Positions 44,617-54,677 of a stretch of DNA of 64,000 nt are shown one piece after another. Below the pieces are notes generated by a model. It had not been told where the DNA came from. It did no database searches and saw only the letters and a list, made by a program, of their open reading frames with translations. Source of the DNA: Prochlorococcus sp. AG-418-O03. Its GTDB lineage: Bacteria > Cyanobacteriota > Cyanobacteriia > PCC-6307 > Cyanobiaceae. Made by a program: the position numbers and the translations under genes. How positions within the stretch are numbered: the stretch's first letter is position 1; each line of letters begins with the position of its first letter. The stretch covers positions 24,500 through 88,499 of the forward strand of contig QCMJ01000001.1 of the NCBI GenBank assembly GCA_003213855.1, given 5' to 3'.

Positions 44617-44792
44617 AAGTAGTTGATACTGCTAATTTTGAAGAAGAAAAAAACGAAGACACAATAATTAGACAATCTGGATTATTAGTTAATTTTTTTG
44701 GAGGTTTTATAGGCTCTGTAATTGGAACTTTAACAATACTGTTTCTTTATATGAACGAATATATACCATTAGATTTACTAAAACTTAAGTAG
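44550..44792 (+). CDS. Small single-pass membrane protein overlapping the ParA-like gene
   Basis: About 80 residues, beginning MPDFEALIRHQQLKQPT. A soluble N-terminal part precedes a C-terminal transmembrane segment (VNFFGGFIGSVIGTLTILFLY). Its first 67 bases overlap the ParA-like gene in another frame, and its end overlaps the convergent argJ gene by 8 bases. The overlap with a conserved family suggests a partner protein. A longer start at 44526 is possible but less likely. No family is recognised. Confidence 0.6.
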   Translation: MPDFEALIRHQQLKQPTTNQRLKVVDTANFEEEKNEDTIIRQSGLLVNFFGGFIGSVIGTLTILFLYMNEYIPLDLLKLK

Positions 44793-46023
44793 TATATTCA
44801 CTATTTATTTCAACATACTTTTTAGAAAGATCGCACCCCCAAGCTGTGCCTTTCGATTCGCCAGAATTTAGATTAATTATAATTTTTACAATATCATCTA
44901 CTAAATATCTACCGTTCATTCTAGACTTAATGTAGTCTTTGACTTTTTGTGGATCATATTTATTTAACTTGCCGTTTTCTAAAATCTGAGCGTTTCCTAT
45001 ATACAAGTCCAAGTCATTTAAGTTGAATTTAACTCCAGAATTACCTGCAGCAGAAATGATTCTTCCCCAATTAGGATCACAACCATGTATCGCAGTTTTT
45101 ACCAAGGCAGAATTACAAATAGATTTCGCTAGCATAATTGCATCATCAGTATTTTTTGCGCCTTGAACCATAACTTCTAATAGACAATTTGCTCCCTCTC
45201 CATCCCTTGCAATATTTTTTGCCAAGTTTTGACACACAATATCAATCCCTTTTTGGATAATTGGAAAAAACCTTTTTTCAATTTTCTCTCCTGCATTTAT
45301 TCCAACAAAAGAATCATTTGTGCTTGTCTCTCCATCAACTGATATTGCATTAAAAGATTTTTTAACCGCAATAGCAATCATTTTATCCCATTCTTCTTTT
45401 TGAATACCCGCATCACAGGTTAGAAAAGCGAGCATTGTAGCCATGTTGGGGTAAATCATTCCTGAACCTTTTGCAAATCCTGCTATTTTTATTTTTCTAC
45501 CTCGAATAGTCGTCTCTATTAAAACTTTTTTCAAAGTCAAATCAGTAGTTAAAATTGCTTCTGCTGCATTTTGAAAATTATTACTCTTTAAATCACTAAC
45601 TAAATTCGGTAAATTTTTTATTAAATCATTTATTTGAATTGGAACTCCAATTACACCAGTTGAGCACATTAAAACTTCATCTTCTTTTATTCCTAAAAGT
45701 TCGGCAATCTTTCCTGTAGCAATTTGAAAATGTTGAATTCCAAGATTCCCTGTACATGCATTTGCTTGACCAGAATTAATTAGTATTGCTCTTACAAAAC
45801 CTGAAGTTGTTTTAATCCTTTCCTCACAAATATCCACACAAGAAGCGCGAACTATTGATTGGGTAAACATCCCACTAAAAATACTTCCTTCTGGAGCGAG
45901 TATTAGTGCTAAATCTTTTTTATTAGAAGCTTTTAATCCAGCAGAGATCCCAGCAAAAAGAAACCCATTGGGTGTTACCTTACTGTCATCAACAAACGAC
46001 CAATTGGAATCTAACTGGCTCAA
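44785..46023 (-). CDS. argJ: Bifunctional ornithine acetyltransferase / N-acetylglutamate synthase
   Basis: A 412-residue ArgJ. It recycles the acetyl group in arginine biosynthesis. The autoproteolysis site is in GMIYPNMATMLAFLTC, where cleavage before Thr yields two chains. SVDGETSTNDSF and CDPNWGRIISAAGNSG are also family motifs. The protein precedes arginine use by SpeA at 49967-51913. It is convergent with the small membrane protein gene. Confidence 0.94.
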   Translation of the reverse strand: MSQLDSNWSFVDDSKVTPNGFLFAGISAGLKASNKKDLALILAPEGSIFSGMFTQSIVRASCVDICEERIKTTSGFVRAILINSGQANACTGNLGIQHFQIATGKIAELLGIKEDEVLMCSTGVIGVPIQINDLIKNLPNLVSDLKSNNFQNAAEAILTTDLTLKKVLIETTIRGRKIKIAGFAKGSGMIYPNMATMLAFLTCDAGIQKEEWDKMIAIAVKKSFNAISVDGETSTNDSFVGINAGEKIEKRFFPIIQKGIDIVCQNLAKNIARDGEGANCLLEVMVQGAKNTDDAIMLAKSICNSALVKTAIHGCDPNWGRIISAAGNSGVKFNLNDLDLYIGNAQILENGKLNKYDPQKVKDYIKSRMNGRYLVDDIVKIIINLNSGESKGTAWGCDLSKKYVEINSEYTT

Positions 46024-46099
46024 ACTTTTTAGTATTTTAATCCATACTAACTACTCTTTAATACTAAAGAAACAAAGTAATTAGATTATTATTGATAAT

Positions 46100-46717
46100 A
46101 TGGATATTCTTCAAAAATCAAAAAACAACCAAAGAAGAATTGGTTTAACAGGTGGTATTGCAAGTGGGAAGACAACCATAACTAATTACATTAGAAAACA
46201 TAAAAACATTCCAATATTAGATGCAGATCATTTATCAAGAGAATTAATCAAACCAAACACATATGGATATAAGAAAATTTTAGATTATTTTGGAAATAAA
46301 ATTATTGATAATAAGAACAATTCAGAAAGGAAAATAAATAGAAAACTTTTAAGGAACATTATTTTTAAACATTCAGAAAGCAAAGAATGGATTGAAAAAC
46401 TGCTTCATCCCTTAATTAAAGAAAAAATGATAGAAGAATGTCTTCAATACAAAAATAATCAAACTATAGTATTGGTTATTCCATTATTATTTGAAGCAAA
46501 ATTTGAAGATATTTGCACTGAAATATGGTTAGTTAAATGTCCTAAAGAACTACAAAAAAAAAGACTTATCACAAGAGATAAAATTAGCGAAAAAGAAGCA
46601 TATGAATTGATAAATTTTCAATTAAGTTTTGAAGAAAAAAGAAAATTTTCAGATATTATTTTAGATAATTCAGATGATCAAAATAAATGGATTAATACGA
46701 TAAAAGAACTTCTTTAA
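46100..46717 (+). CDS. coaE: Dephospho-CoA kinase
   Basis: A 205-residue kinase adding the 3'-phosphate that completes CoA. The P-loop GLTGGIASGKTT is at the N-terminus, followed by LDADHLSRELI (substrate-binding Asp) and lid residues. The C-terminal half ends in the convergent gatB. It complements coaX at 13002-13697 in the CoA pathway. ATG at 46100 is well separated from the divergent argJ start. Confidence 0.93.
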   Translation: MDILQKSKNNQRRIGLTGGIASGKTTITNYIRKHKNIPILDADHLSRELIKPNTYGYKKILDYFGNKIIDNKNNSERKINRKLLRNIIFKHSESKEWIEKLLHPLIKEKMIEECLQYKNNQTIVLVIPLLFEAKFEDICTEIWLVKCPKELQKKRLITRDKISEKEAYELINFQLSFEEKRKFSDIILDNSDDQNKWINTIKELL

Positions 46718-46720
46718 GCA

Positions 46721-48193
46721 TTAGCTATTCAATTTTTCCAGAAGAAGTTTATTTGCAAGTTTCGGGTCAGCTTTACCTTTAGTTCTTTTCATAAGTTGAC
46801 CAACAAAAAAACCAAGTAACTTAGTTTTGCCATTCTTAAATGCTCGAACTTCATTTGAATGTTCATTTATAAGTTCATCAATTATTGGTAAAATACTTGA
46901 AGAATCAGATATCATTGCCAACCCTTTTTCTTCAACTAATTTTTTTGGAGAAATATTTTTTCGAATAAGTTCAGGTAAAATCTCTTTTGCAATTTTTCCA
47001 CTAATTATATTTTTTGAAATCATGTTAATCATTTCAGCAAGATTTTCAGGACTAAGCTTTAATTCACTAAAACTTAGTTTGTTTGATTTTAAATAGCCCA
47101 CAATATCACTTGTTACCCAATTTGAAGCTAGTTTGGCCTCGGCACCATTTGCTACTGTTTCTTCAAAAAAGTTTGCCATGCTTATTTCATCAGAAATTAC
47201 CCTTGCATCATATGCAGACAACCCAAATTGACTTACATATTTATTTCTTTTCTTTGAAGGTAATTCTGGTAGTTCTTTAAACCATATTTCTTGTTGGGCT
47301 TTTGTTATTTCAATTGGACCTAAGTCAGGATCAGGAAAATATCTATAGTCACTGCTACCTTCTTTTAATCTCATACTTTTCGTTAATTGCTTAGCTTCAT
47401 CCCATAACCTTGTTTCTTGGAAAATTTTTCCTCCATTTTCATAAACTTCTATTTGTCTGGCTATTTCATAATCACAAGCCTTTTGAATTGCAGAAAATGA
47501 ATTCATATTTTTTATTTCAACTTTGGTACCAAAAGGAGCATTAGGTCCTTTTCTAACTGAAATATTGACATCACAGCGTAATGAACCCTCTTGCATATTT
47601 CCGTCTGATACCCCTAGATATCTCACTGTCCTTCTAATCTCTGAAGCATATTCAGATGCCTCTTTACCTGTTCTAATATCTGGTTTACTTACAATTTCAC
47701 AAAGTGCTATTCCGGCACGATTGTAATCAACTAAAGAATACTTAGAGCCAGCTAATCTATCACTTCCTGAATGGACTAGTTTTCCTGCATCTTCTTCCAT
47801 ATGTAGCCTTTCTATACCAATTTTTTTAATATAAGGTTCTTTGTCCTTTTCAATTATTTCAACATCTAACCAACCATTTTCAGCTAGTGGCTCATCAAAT
47901 TGTGAAATTTGATAATTTTTAGGCAGATCAGGATAAAAATATTGTTTTCTATCAAATTTACAATGTTCTGCAACGTTTAAATTTAATGCTAACGAAGTTT
48001 TTACAGCATACTCAAGAACAGTCTCATTCAGAACTGGAAGAGTTCCTGGTAACCCACAAACTACAGGATCTATATGCGTATTAGGTGCATCACCAAAAGC
48101 TGTTGACGCAGATGTGAATATTTTACTTTTCGTATTAAGCTGTACATGAGTTTCCAAACCAATCACAGCTTCCCAAGATTCCAAATTGTTCAT
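46721..48193 (-). CDS. gatB: Aspartyl/glutamyl-tRNA amidotransferase subunit B
   Basis: A 490-residue GatB, which with GatA and GatC converts Glu-tRNA(Gln) to Gln-tRNA(Gln). Motifs are VIGLETHVQLNTKSKIF, YFYPDLPKNYQISQ and KVEIKNMNSF, with a C-terminal GatB/YqeY helical domain ending LLLEKLNS. I chose the start MNNLESWEAVIG at 48193; an upstream ATG at 48250 adds a hydrophobic, non-conserved stretch. gatA and gatC are not in this window. Confidence 0.95.
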   Translation of the reverse strand: MNNLESWEAVIGLETHVQLNTKSKIFTSASTAFGDAPNTHIDPVVCGLPGTLPVLNETVLEYAVKTSLALNLNVAEHCKFDRKQYFYPDLPKNYQISQFDEPLAENGWLDVEIIEKDKEPYIKKIGIERLHMEEDAGKLVHSGSDRLAGSKYSLVDYNRAGIALCEIVSKPDIRTGKEASEYASEIRRTVRYLGVSDGNMQEGSLRCDVNISVRKGPNAPFGTKVEIKNMNSFSAIQKACDYEIARQIEVYENGGKIFQETRLWDEAKQLTKSMRLKEGSSDYRYFPDPDLGPIEITKAQQEIWFKELPELPSKKRNKYVSQFGLSAYDARVISDEISMANFFEETVANGAEAKLASNWVTSDIVGYLKSNKLSFSELKLSPENLAEMINMISKNIISGKIAKEILPELIRKNISPKKLVEEKGLAMISDSSSILPIIDELINEHSNEVRAFKNGKTKLLGFFVGQLMKRTKGKADPKLANKLLLEKLNS

Positions 48194-48272
48194 TATTAAA
48201 AGTCTCTTTATTAATATTATTGGATATAAAGGAAAAGAGGACCAAAACATAAATAAAAATATTCATTTTTAA

Positions 48273-49382
48273 ATGGCACAAGAAACCAAAAATTCAATAT
48301 TAATCATTGGCGGTGGACTTTTAGGTTTATCTATTGCTTATGAATTTTCTAGAAATAACTTCAAAGTTTTAGTTTTAAGCAAAAACAGAAATGAATCAGC
48401 TGGATTTGTTGCTGCAGGAATGTTAGCTACTCACGCTGAAGGGCTCGAAGATGAATTACTAACATTTGGCCAAGAAAGTCAAAATCTAATTCCAAAGTGG
48501 ATAAAAAGTATTGAACAAGATAGTAATATTAAATGCGGTTTAAAAAAATGTGGCATAGTAGTTCCTTTTAAAAACAAAGAAGATCTTGAAGAGTTCCCCA
48601 CTTATGAATATGGAAAATATTTAAATCACAAAGATCTTCAAACAGAAATTAATGGAATGAATTCTATTTGGAAACATGGTTTACTTTTTGAACAAGATGG
48701 TCAAATAGATAACCGAAGAAGACTGATGCGTGCTCTTGAAAGAGCATGCTCCTTGCATGGAGTCGAATTTCAAGAGGGATCAGAAGTAGAGGATTTGACA
48801 TTCGAAAAAAACAAAATTACAGGTGCAACAGTTTTATGTGCCACTGGGGAAATAAAAAAAATTAACTGCGAAAAAGCAATTATATGCAGCGGTGCTTGGA
48901 GTAAAAAAATTTTTAATAAGATACCAGTCTTTCCTGTAAAAGGACAAATGCTATCAATACAAGGTCCAACAAATTTTTTGAAAAGGGTTATTTTTGGTCC
49001 AAAAACTTATCTAGTTCCTCGTGATGATGGACTCATTATAGTTGGAGCGACAGTTGAAAAAGATTCAAAATTTAATCAAGGTAATACTCCTAATGGAATA
49101 AAACAACTGCAAGAAGGCATTCGCTCCTTATTGCCAGAAGCTATTAATTGGCCACAAATGGAACATTGGTGGGGATTTAGACCCTGCACACCAGATCTAA
49201 AACCAATAATTGGAAAATCAAAAATTGAAAATCTTTTTATAGCTACAGGACATTACAGAAATGGAGTTTTATTTTCTGCAATAACAAGTGATCTTCTTTT
49301 AAAAATAGTTCAAAATAAAAATCTCAAAGAAATAGAAAAAAGCTTTTTAGAAAGATTTAGTTTAGATAGATTTGCGACTTAA
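48273..49382 (+). CDS. thiO: FAD-dependent glycine/D-amino-acid oxidase (ThiO-like)
   Basis: A 369-residue DAO-family flavoenzyme. The FAD-binding motif IIGGGLLGLSIAYEFSR is at the N-terminus, VKGQMLSIQ and LVPRDDGLIIVGATVE lie in the middle, and the C-terminal ATGHYRNGVLF motif closes the fold. In cyanobacteria this family supplies dehydroglycine for the thiazole of thiamine. The family also includes other D-amino-acid oxidases, so the role is likely but not certain. It is divergent from gatB. Confidence 0.8.
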   Translation: MAQETKNSILIIGGGLLGLSIAYEFSRNNFKVLVLSKNRNESAGFVAAGMLATHAEGLEDELLTFGQESQNLIPKWIKSIEQDSNIKCGLKKCGIVVPFKNKEDLEEFPTYEYGKYLNHKDLQTEINGMNSIWKHGLLFEQDGQIDNRRRLMRALERACSLHGVEFQEGSEVEDLTFEKNKITGATVLCATGEIKKINCEKAIICSGAWSKKIFNKIPVFPVKGQMLSIQGPTNFLKRVIFGPKTYLVPRDDGLIIVGATVEKDSKFNQGNTPNGIKQLQEGIRSLLPEAINWPQMEHWWGFRPCTPDLKPIIGKSKIENLFIATGHYRNGVLFSAITSDLLLKIVQNKNLKEIEKSFLERFSLDRFAT

Positions 49383-49385
49383 TTT

Positions 49386-49844
49386 TTAATTTTCAGATCG
49401 CCATTTCGAATCAGAAGTTTCCCACTTACATAATTCCTCTTCGTTAAACCATAGATCAATTTCAAATTTTGCTGTATCTTCTCCATCAGAACCATGAATA
49501 ATATTCCTCCCAATATCAATAGCTAAATCACCTCTAATTGTTCCAGGCTCTGCTTCCAGAGGTTTTGTTGCACCTATTAGTTTTCTAGCACTCAAAATAA
49601 CTCCTTCGCCTTCCCAAACCATTGCTATAACAGGACCACTTGAAATAAAGTCTACTAAATCACCAAAAAAGGGTCTTTCTCTATGTACTCCATAATGATT
49701 TTGAGCAAGTTCTTTTGAAGGAATTAATTGCTTTAATCCAACCAATTTAAATCCTTTTTTTTCAAATCTGCCAATAATCTCTGAAACATATCCTCTTTGA
49801 ACTCCATCTGGTTTAATTGCAATAAAGGTTCTCTCTTTGGTCAT
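49386..49844 (-). CDS. ndk: Nucleoside diphosphate kinase
   Basis: A 152-residue NDK that balances nucleoside triphosphate pools. [15 protein letters not shown] is the N-terminal signature, and the phosphohistidine lies in [19 protein letters not shown]. LVxLKQL and HYxVHxxRPFF-like elements ([12 protein letters not shown]) complete the fold. The 3' end converges with the thiO-like gene, with a 3-base gap. Confidence 0.96.
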   Translation of the reverse strand: MTKERTFIAIKPDGVQRGYVSEIIGRFEKKGFKLVGLKQLIPSKELAQNHYGVHRERPFFGDLVDFISSGPVIAMVWEGEGVILSARKLIGATKPLEAEPGTIRGDLAIDIGRNIIHGSDGEDTAKFEIDLWFNEEELCKWETSDSKWRSEN

Positions 49845-49966
49845 TTAGTTAATAATCACTCTATGTATATTCAACTTTTGGGTGGTAACTTGGCAAGTAA
49901 TCATTAAAATAAAAGATATTGTTTTGAGTTATTTTCAAAAACATTTATTAATCACTAAGACATAAA

Positions 49967-51913
49967 TTGACCAATTTTGAGCCGCAAAAATTAAAGAATA
50001 TTTGGACGATTGAAGATAGTATTTCGACTTATAACATAGACAAATGGGGAGATAAATATTTTTCTATAAATTCCAAAGGAAATATATCAGTAAGTAAAGA
50101 TATAAAATCTAAAAATAAGATTGATCTTTTTAAGCTTGTCAAAGAACTTAAGAGTCGAGAAATAAATCCTCCATTAATCATAAGATTTAATGATATCTTG
50201 AAAGATCGAATAAATGCATTACATGACTCTTTTTTAAAAGCAATAAAAAACTATAAATATAAAAACATTTATCAAGGCGTTTTTCCTGTCAAATGTAATC
50301 AACAGAAAAATGTCCTAGAAAAGATAATAGAGTTCGGTAGCCAATGGAATTTTGGTTTAGAAGTAGGAAGTAAATCAGAACTATTAATTGGCCTTGCACT
50401 TCTTGAAAACCAAAATTCATTATTGATATGCAACGGATATAAAGATAAAAAATATATTGAGATTGCTACTTTGGCCAGAAAACTCGGCAAAAATCCAATA
50501 ATAGTTATTGAACAACGAGATGAGGTAAAAAGAATTATTCAAGCAGTTCAAGAACTTAACGCGACTCCATTGATAGGAATTAGAGCAAAGTTATCAAGCA
50601 AAAGTAGTGGTAGGTGGGGTAAATCTATTGGAGATAATTCCAAATTTGGATTATCAATCCCAGAAATTATGTTGACAATAAAAGAACTAAAAGAAGCAAA
50701 TCTTATCAACGAAATGAAATTGCTCCATTTTCATATAGGCAGTCAAATAAGTGATATTGCTGTGATCAAAGACGCATTACAAGAAGCGAGTCAAATATAT
50801 GTTGAACTATGCAAACTAGGAGCCCCAATGCAATATATCGACGTTGGGGGAGGATTAGGAATAGATTTTGATGGAACTAAAACCTCCTCCAACACCTCTA
50901 CTAATTATTCTCTTCAAAATTATGCTAACGATGTAATTGCAACTATTAAGGATTCATGTGAATTAAATAATATCAAGCATCCAACCATAATCTCAGAAAG
51001 TGGAAGAGCAATAATTAGTCATTGTTCAGTTTTAATTTTTAATGTCTTAGGAACAAGTCATGTCAGTTCCAAACTACAAATTTTTAATAAAAAAAATCAA
51101 CAATTAATAATTTCAAATTTACTTGAAACTTTCTATGAATTAAAAAAACTTAAAAATAAAAAAATAAATTTATCTCAAATAATTGAACTATGGAATGATG
51201 CAAAAAAGTTTAAAGAAGATTGCTTAGTAGCTTTTAGATTAGGATTTTTAAGTTTGGCAGAAAGAGCTTATGCCGAAGAACTTACTTGGGCTTGCGCAAA
51301 AGAAATTTCTAATAACCTCAATAATGATGAAATCAATCACCCTGATTTATCTGAAATTACAGAAACTCTTGCATCAACTTATTATGCAAATTTATCTATC
51401 TTTAAATCTATTCCCGATAGCTGGGCAATAAATCAGATTTTTCCAATAGTACCTATACATAGGCACTTAGAGGAGCCGTTCTGCAAAGGCAACTTTGCAG
51501 ATTTAACTTGTGATTCAGATGGGAAACTAAATAATTTTATTGATGATGGAAAAATTAAATCATTACTAAATTTACATAAGCCAGAGGAAGATAAAGATTA
51601 TCTAATTGGAATTTTTATGACTGGAGCCTATCAAGAAGCATTAGGAAACTTGCACAATTTATTTGGCAGTACAAACGTTGTTCATATAGACATAAATCAA
51701 GATAATTCATATAAGGTCAAAAATATTATTAAAGAGGACAGTAAATCTGAAATTTTACAATTATTAGATTACAGTTCAGCTTCTTTGGTTGAATCTATAA
51801 GGATTAATACTGAATCAGCAATTGATCAAAAACAATTAACTATTGAAGAAGCAAGGAAATTAATGGATCAAATCGAAATTAGTCTCAGAAAAAGTAGTTA
51901 TTTATCAGAATGA
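49967..51913 (+). CDS. speA: Biosynthetic arginine decarboxylase
   Basis: A 648-residue PLP enzyme of the ornithine/DAP decarboxylase fold that makes agmatine. The PLP lysine is in [23 protein letters not shown] follows, and [15 protein letters not shown] is the barrel motif of the long SpeA type. The start is a TTG at 49967. The terminal LRKSSYLSE overlaps the convergent alaS by 16 bases. No ornithine-pathway genes are adjacent. Confidence 0.95.
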   Translation: MTNFEPQKLKNIWTIEDSISTYNIDKWGDKYFSINSKGNISVSKDIKSKNKIDLFKLVKELKSREINPPLIIRFNDILKDRINALHDSFLKAIKNYKYKNIYQGVFPVKCNQQKNVLEKIIEFGSQWNFGLEVGSKSELLIGLALLENQNSLLICNGYKDKKYIEIATLARKLGKNPIIVIEQRDEVKRIIQAVQELNATPLIGIRAKLSSKSSGRWGKSIGDNSKFGLSIPEIMLTIKELKEANLINEMKLLHFHIGSQISDIAVIKDALQEASQIYVELCKLGAPMQYIDVGGGLGIDFDGTKTSSNTSTNYSLQNYANDVIATIKDSCELNNIKHPTIISESGRAIISHCSVLIFNVLGTSHVSSKLQIFNKKNQQLIISNLLETFYELKKLKNKKINLSQIIELWNDAKKFKEDCLVAFRLGFLSLAERAYAEELTWACAKEISNNLNNDEINHPDLSEITETLASTYYANLSIFKSIPDSWAINQIFPIVPIHRHLEEPFCKGNFADLTCDSDGKLNNFIDDGKIKSLLNLHKPEEDKDYLIGIFMTGAYQEALGNLHNLFGSTNVVHIDINQDNSYKVKNIIKEDSKSEILQLLDYSSASLVESIRINTESAIDQKQLTIEEARKLMDQIEISLRKSSYLSE

Positions 51914-54558
51914 CTATCTAATGTTTTTTGCAAATAATTATTAGCGTAATCTAGAGCATCACTTAACTTATCAATATCCTTAGCACCTGCTTGAGCAAAG
52001 TTAGGCTTTCCTCCTCCACCTCCCGAACAAATTCTTGCGATCTCATTAATTAATTTACCTGCATGCAATCCTTTTTTTACTGCATCATCACCTAAAGAAA
52101 CTACAAATAACAACTTTCTATTTTCTGAATTTGGTATTCCCCCAAGAATCACTATTGCTTTATTTCCCAAATGAGAAGTTAAATTAAGTGCTGCAGATTG
52201 CAAAGAATTCCCATCTAAGCCATCAATCTGATTTACTAAAATTGGAAAAGAATTTACTATTTGTGAGGATGATTTTATAGAAGAGTATTTAAAATATGCA
52301 ATTTCATCTTTCATTTTTTGTATCTCTTTATTCTTATTAATAAGCTCTGCTTGCAAATTATTAACCCTTTCAAGAAGTTGATTAGGATTTGCTTTTAACA
52401 AATCACTTAGTTGGTTTACTAAAGCATTTCTATCACTGAAATAGTCTAATGCTGATTGGCCTGATAATGCTTCGATTCTTCTTACTCCGGCTGAGATTCC
52501 TTCCTCACTAATTATTTTGAAAGAACCTAATTCGGATGTAGTTTTAACATGTGTGCCACCACAAAGTTCCATTGAAACTCCTGGTACATTAACAACGCGC
52601 ACCTCATCATCATATTTTTCTCCAAACATTGCGACTGCGCCCTTTTCAAGAGCCTCACTCTTGGACATATTTTTTATTTCTAAGGCATGATTTTCCATAA
52701 TCCAAGAGTTAACTAAAGTCTCAATCTTAGAAATTTGATCTTTAGAAATAGGATTAGAGGAATTAAAGTCAAATCGTAATTTATTAAAGGCTACTAATGA
52801 ACCTTTTTGTCCAACACTTTCATCAACAACTGATTTAAGTGCAGATTGTAATAAATGAGTAGCTGTATGATTTGCAGCAGCCTTAGCTCTATTAGAGGAG
52901 CTAACATTAGTATTAACTTTTTGTCCAATAGTTAATATTCCTTTTTTGATCGTTCCATAATGTAAAAAAACATTTTTCTTTCGCATAACATTATCAACCA
53001 AGACCTCTACATCTTTTGAAAATATCGTTCCAATATCACCAACTTGCCCCCCAGATTCTCCATAAAAAGTGGTCTGATCAAGAACAATTAAAACTTTCTG
53101 ACCTTCACTCGCTTGCTTAACTAATGTTGAATCCAAGAATATACCCTTTATTTCAGCTTCGGACAGGAGTGAATCATAACCATTAAAAACAGTTTTGTTA
53201 AAAAGATCTATTTCTCGCTCTAATGATCCCTCTAATGTCAAATCAATATTACTTGAAGCAGCTTTAGCTCTCTCTTTTTGTGCATTCATTTCTTCTTCAA
53301 AACCCTTTACATCTACACTGATACTATTTTCTTCTGCAATTTCTACAGTAAGTTCTAAAGGAAATCCATAAGTATCATAAAGTTCAAAAGCTTTAAAACC
53401 AGAAATTAATTTCTGCCCTGAAGAAATTATCTCATCTAGCAATTTCTCTCCTCTTTCAAGAGTTTCCCTAAATCTTATTTCTTCAATTTTTATCTCATTC
53501 AAAATTAAATCATAATTATTTTTTAAATCAGGATAATTATTTTGCATTAAATTGATCCCGACAGTAGCAATATGAGGTAAAAATTCATTTGTTATACCTA
53601 ATAATCTCCCATGTCTGACCATTCTTCTAATAAGCCTTCTTAATATATATCCTCTGCCTAGATTACTTGCTGCTACTCCATCAGAAATTAAATGAATAAC
53701 AGCTCTTGTATGATCACCAATGATTTTTAAAGAAATTTTGCTTTTATTATCTGAAGAAAAATAATCAATATTTGCAATCTCACAAATTTTTTGAATGATA
53801 GGAAAAATTAAATCTGTCTCATAATTATTTTGCTTTTTTTGTAGTATTTGAGCCATCCTTTCAAGACCCATTCCTGTATCAATATTTTTAAATTTTAAAT
53901 CTGTCAATTTACCATTAGGATCACGATTATATTGCATAAAAACAAGATTATAAAATTCAATAAAACGATCTCCATCTTCTAAATCAATATTCTGCAGACC
54001 CTTTTCAGGATGAAAATCATAATAAAGTTCTGAACAAGGTCCACATGGTCCTGTTTTGCCAGATGACCAAAAATTATCTTCCTCACCTAGTTTCACTATC
54101 CTATCTGGATGAATACCAATTTCATCTCTCCAAATTTTTGCAGACTCTTCGTCTTCGTGAAAAACACTCACAATTATATTGTCAACAGAAAGTTGATAAA
54201 TATTAGTAACTAATTCCCAAGCCCATTGAATAGCCTCTCGTTTAAAATAATCGCCAAAAGAAAAATTACCAAGCATTTCAAAAAAAGTGTGATGTCTAGC
54301 TGTAACTCCAACGTTTTCTATATCGTTTGTTCTGATGCACTTTTGGCTAGATGTAGCCCTTTTTGATGGTCTTTCTTTTAAACCTAAAAAAACTGGTTTA
54401 AAAGGTAGCATTCCAGCAATTGTGAGCATAACCGTAGGGTCATCTGGAATCAAAGATGCACTTGGAATGATTTTATGTAATTTTTCACTGTAAAAATTTA
54501 AAAAAGCATTTCTTATCTCATCTCCAGTAACTATTTTTTTAATTAGTTGAGATGTCAT
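51898..54558 (-). CDS. alaS: Alanyl-tRNA synthetase
   Basis: A complete 886-residue AlaS. The class II catalytic domain occupies the first half ([18 protein letters not shown] and [14 protein letters not shown]). The editing domain has [11 protein letters not shown] and the zinc-type motif [16 protein letters not shown]. The C-terminal C-Ala domain ends LLRLKAN...[23 protein letters not shown] glycine-rich sequence. It converges with speA. Length is normal. Confidence 0.96.
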   Translation of the reverse strand: MTSQLIKKIVTGDEIRNAFLNFYSEKLHKIIPSASLIPDDPTVMLTIAGMLPFKPVFLGLKERPSKRATSSQKCIRTNDIENVGVTARHHTFFEMLGNFSFGDYFKREAIQWAWELVTNIYQLSVDNIIVSVFHEDEESAKIWRDEIGIHPDRIVKLGEEDNFWSSGKTGPCGPCSELYYDFHPEKGLQNIDLEDGDRFIEFYNLVFMQYNRDPNGKLTDLKFKNIDTGMGLERMAQILQKKQNNYETDLIFPIIQKICEIANIDYFSSDNKSKISLKIIGDHTRAVIHLISDGVAASNLGRGYILRRLIRRMVRHGRLLGITNEFLPHIATVGINLMQNNYPDLKNNYDLILNEIKIEEIRFRETLERGEKLLDEIISSGQKLISGFKAFELYDTYGFPLELTVEIAEENSISVDVKGFEEEMNAQKERAKAASSNIDLTLEGSLEREIDLFNKTVFNGYDSLLSEAEIKGIFLDSTLVKQASEGQKVLIVLDQTTFYGESGGQVGDIGTIFSKDVEVLVDNVMRKKNVFLHYGTIKKGILTIGQKVNTNVSSSNRAKAAANHTATHLLQSALKSVVDESVGQKGSLVAFNKLRFDFNSSNPISKDQISKIETLVNSWIMENHALEIKNMSKSEALEKGAVAMFGEKYDDEVRVVNVPGVSMELCGGTHVKTTSELGSFKIISEEGISAGVRRIEALSGQSALDYFSDRNALVNQLSDLLKANPNQLLERVNNLQAELINKNKEIQKMKDEIAYFKYSSIKSSSQIVNSFPILVNQIDGLDGNSLQSAALNLTSHLGNKAIVILGGIPNSENRKLLFVVSLGDDAVKKGLHAGKLINEIARICSGGGGGKPNFAQAGAKDIDKLSDALDYANNYLQKTLDSHSDK

Positions 54559-54677
54559 TTATCCAGAATAAGAAGATTAAAAATTAAAGAAAAGCGTAAT
54601 TTCGGTTATTTCGCAAAAATAATCACGCGAATTTATATTCTATATAACTAAAGTTAATTTATAAAGCTAATTATTCT

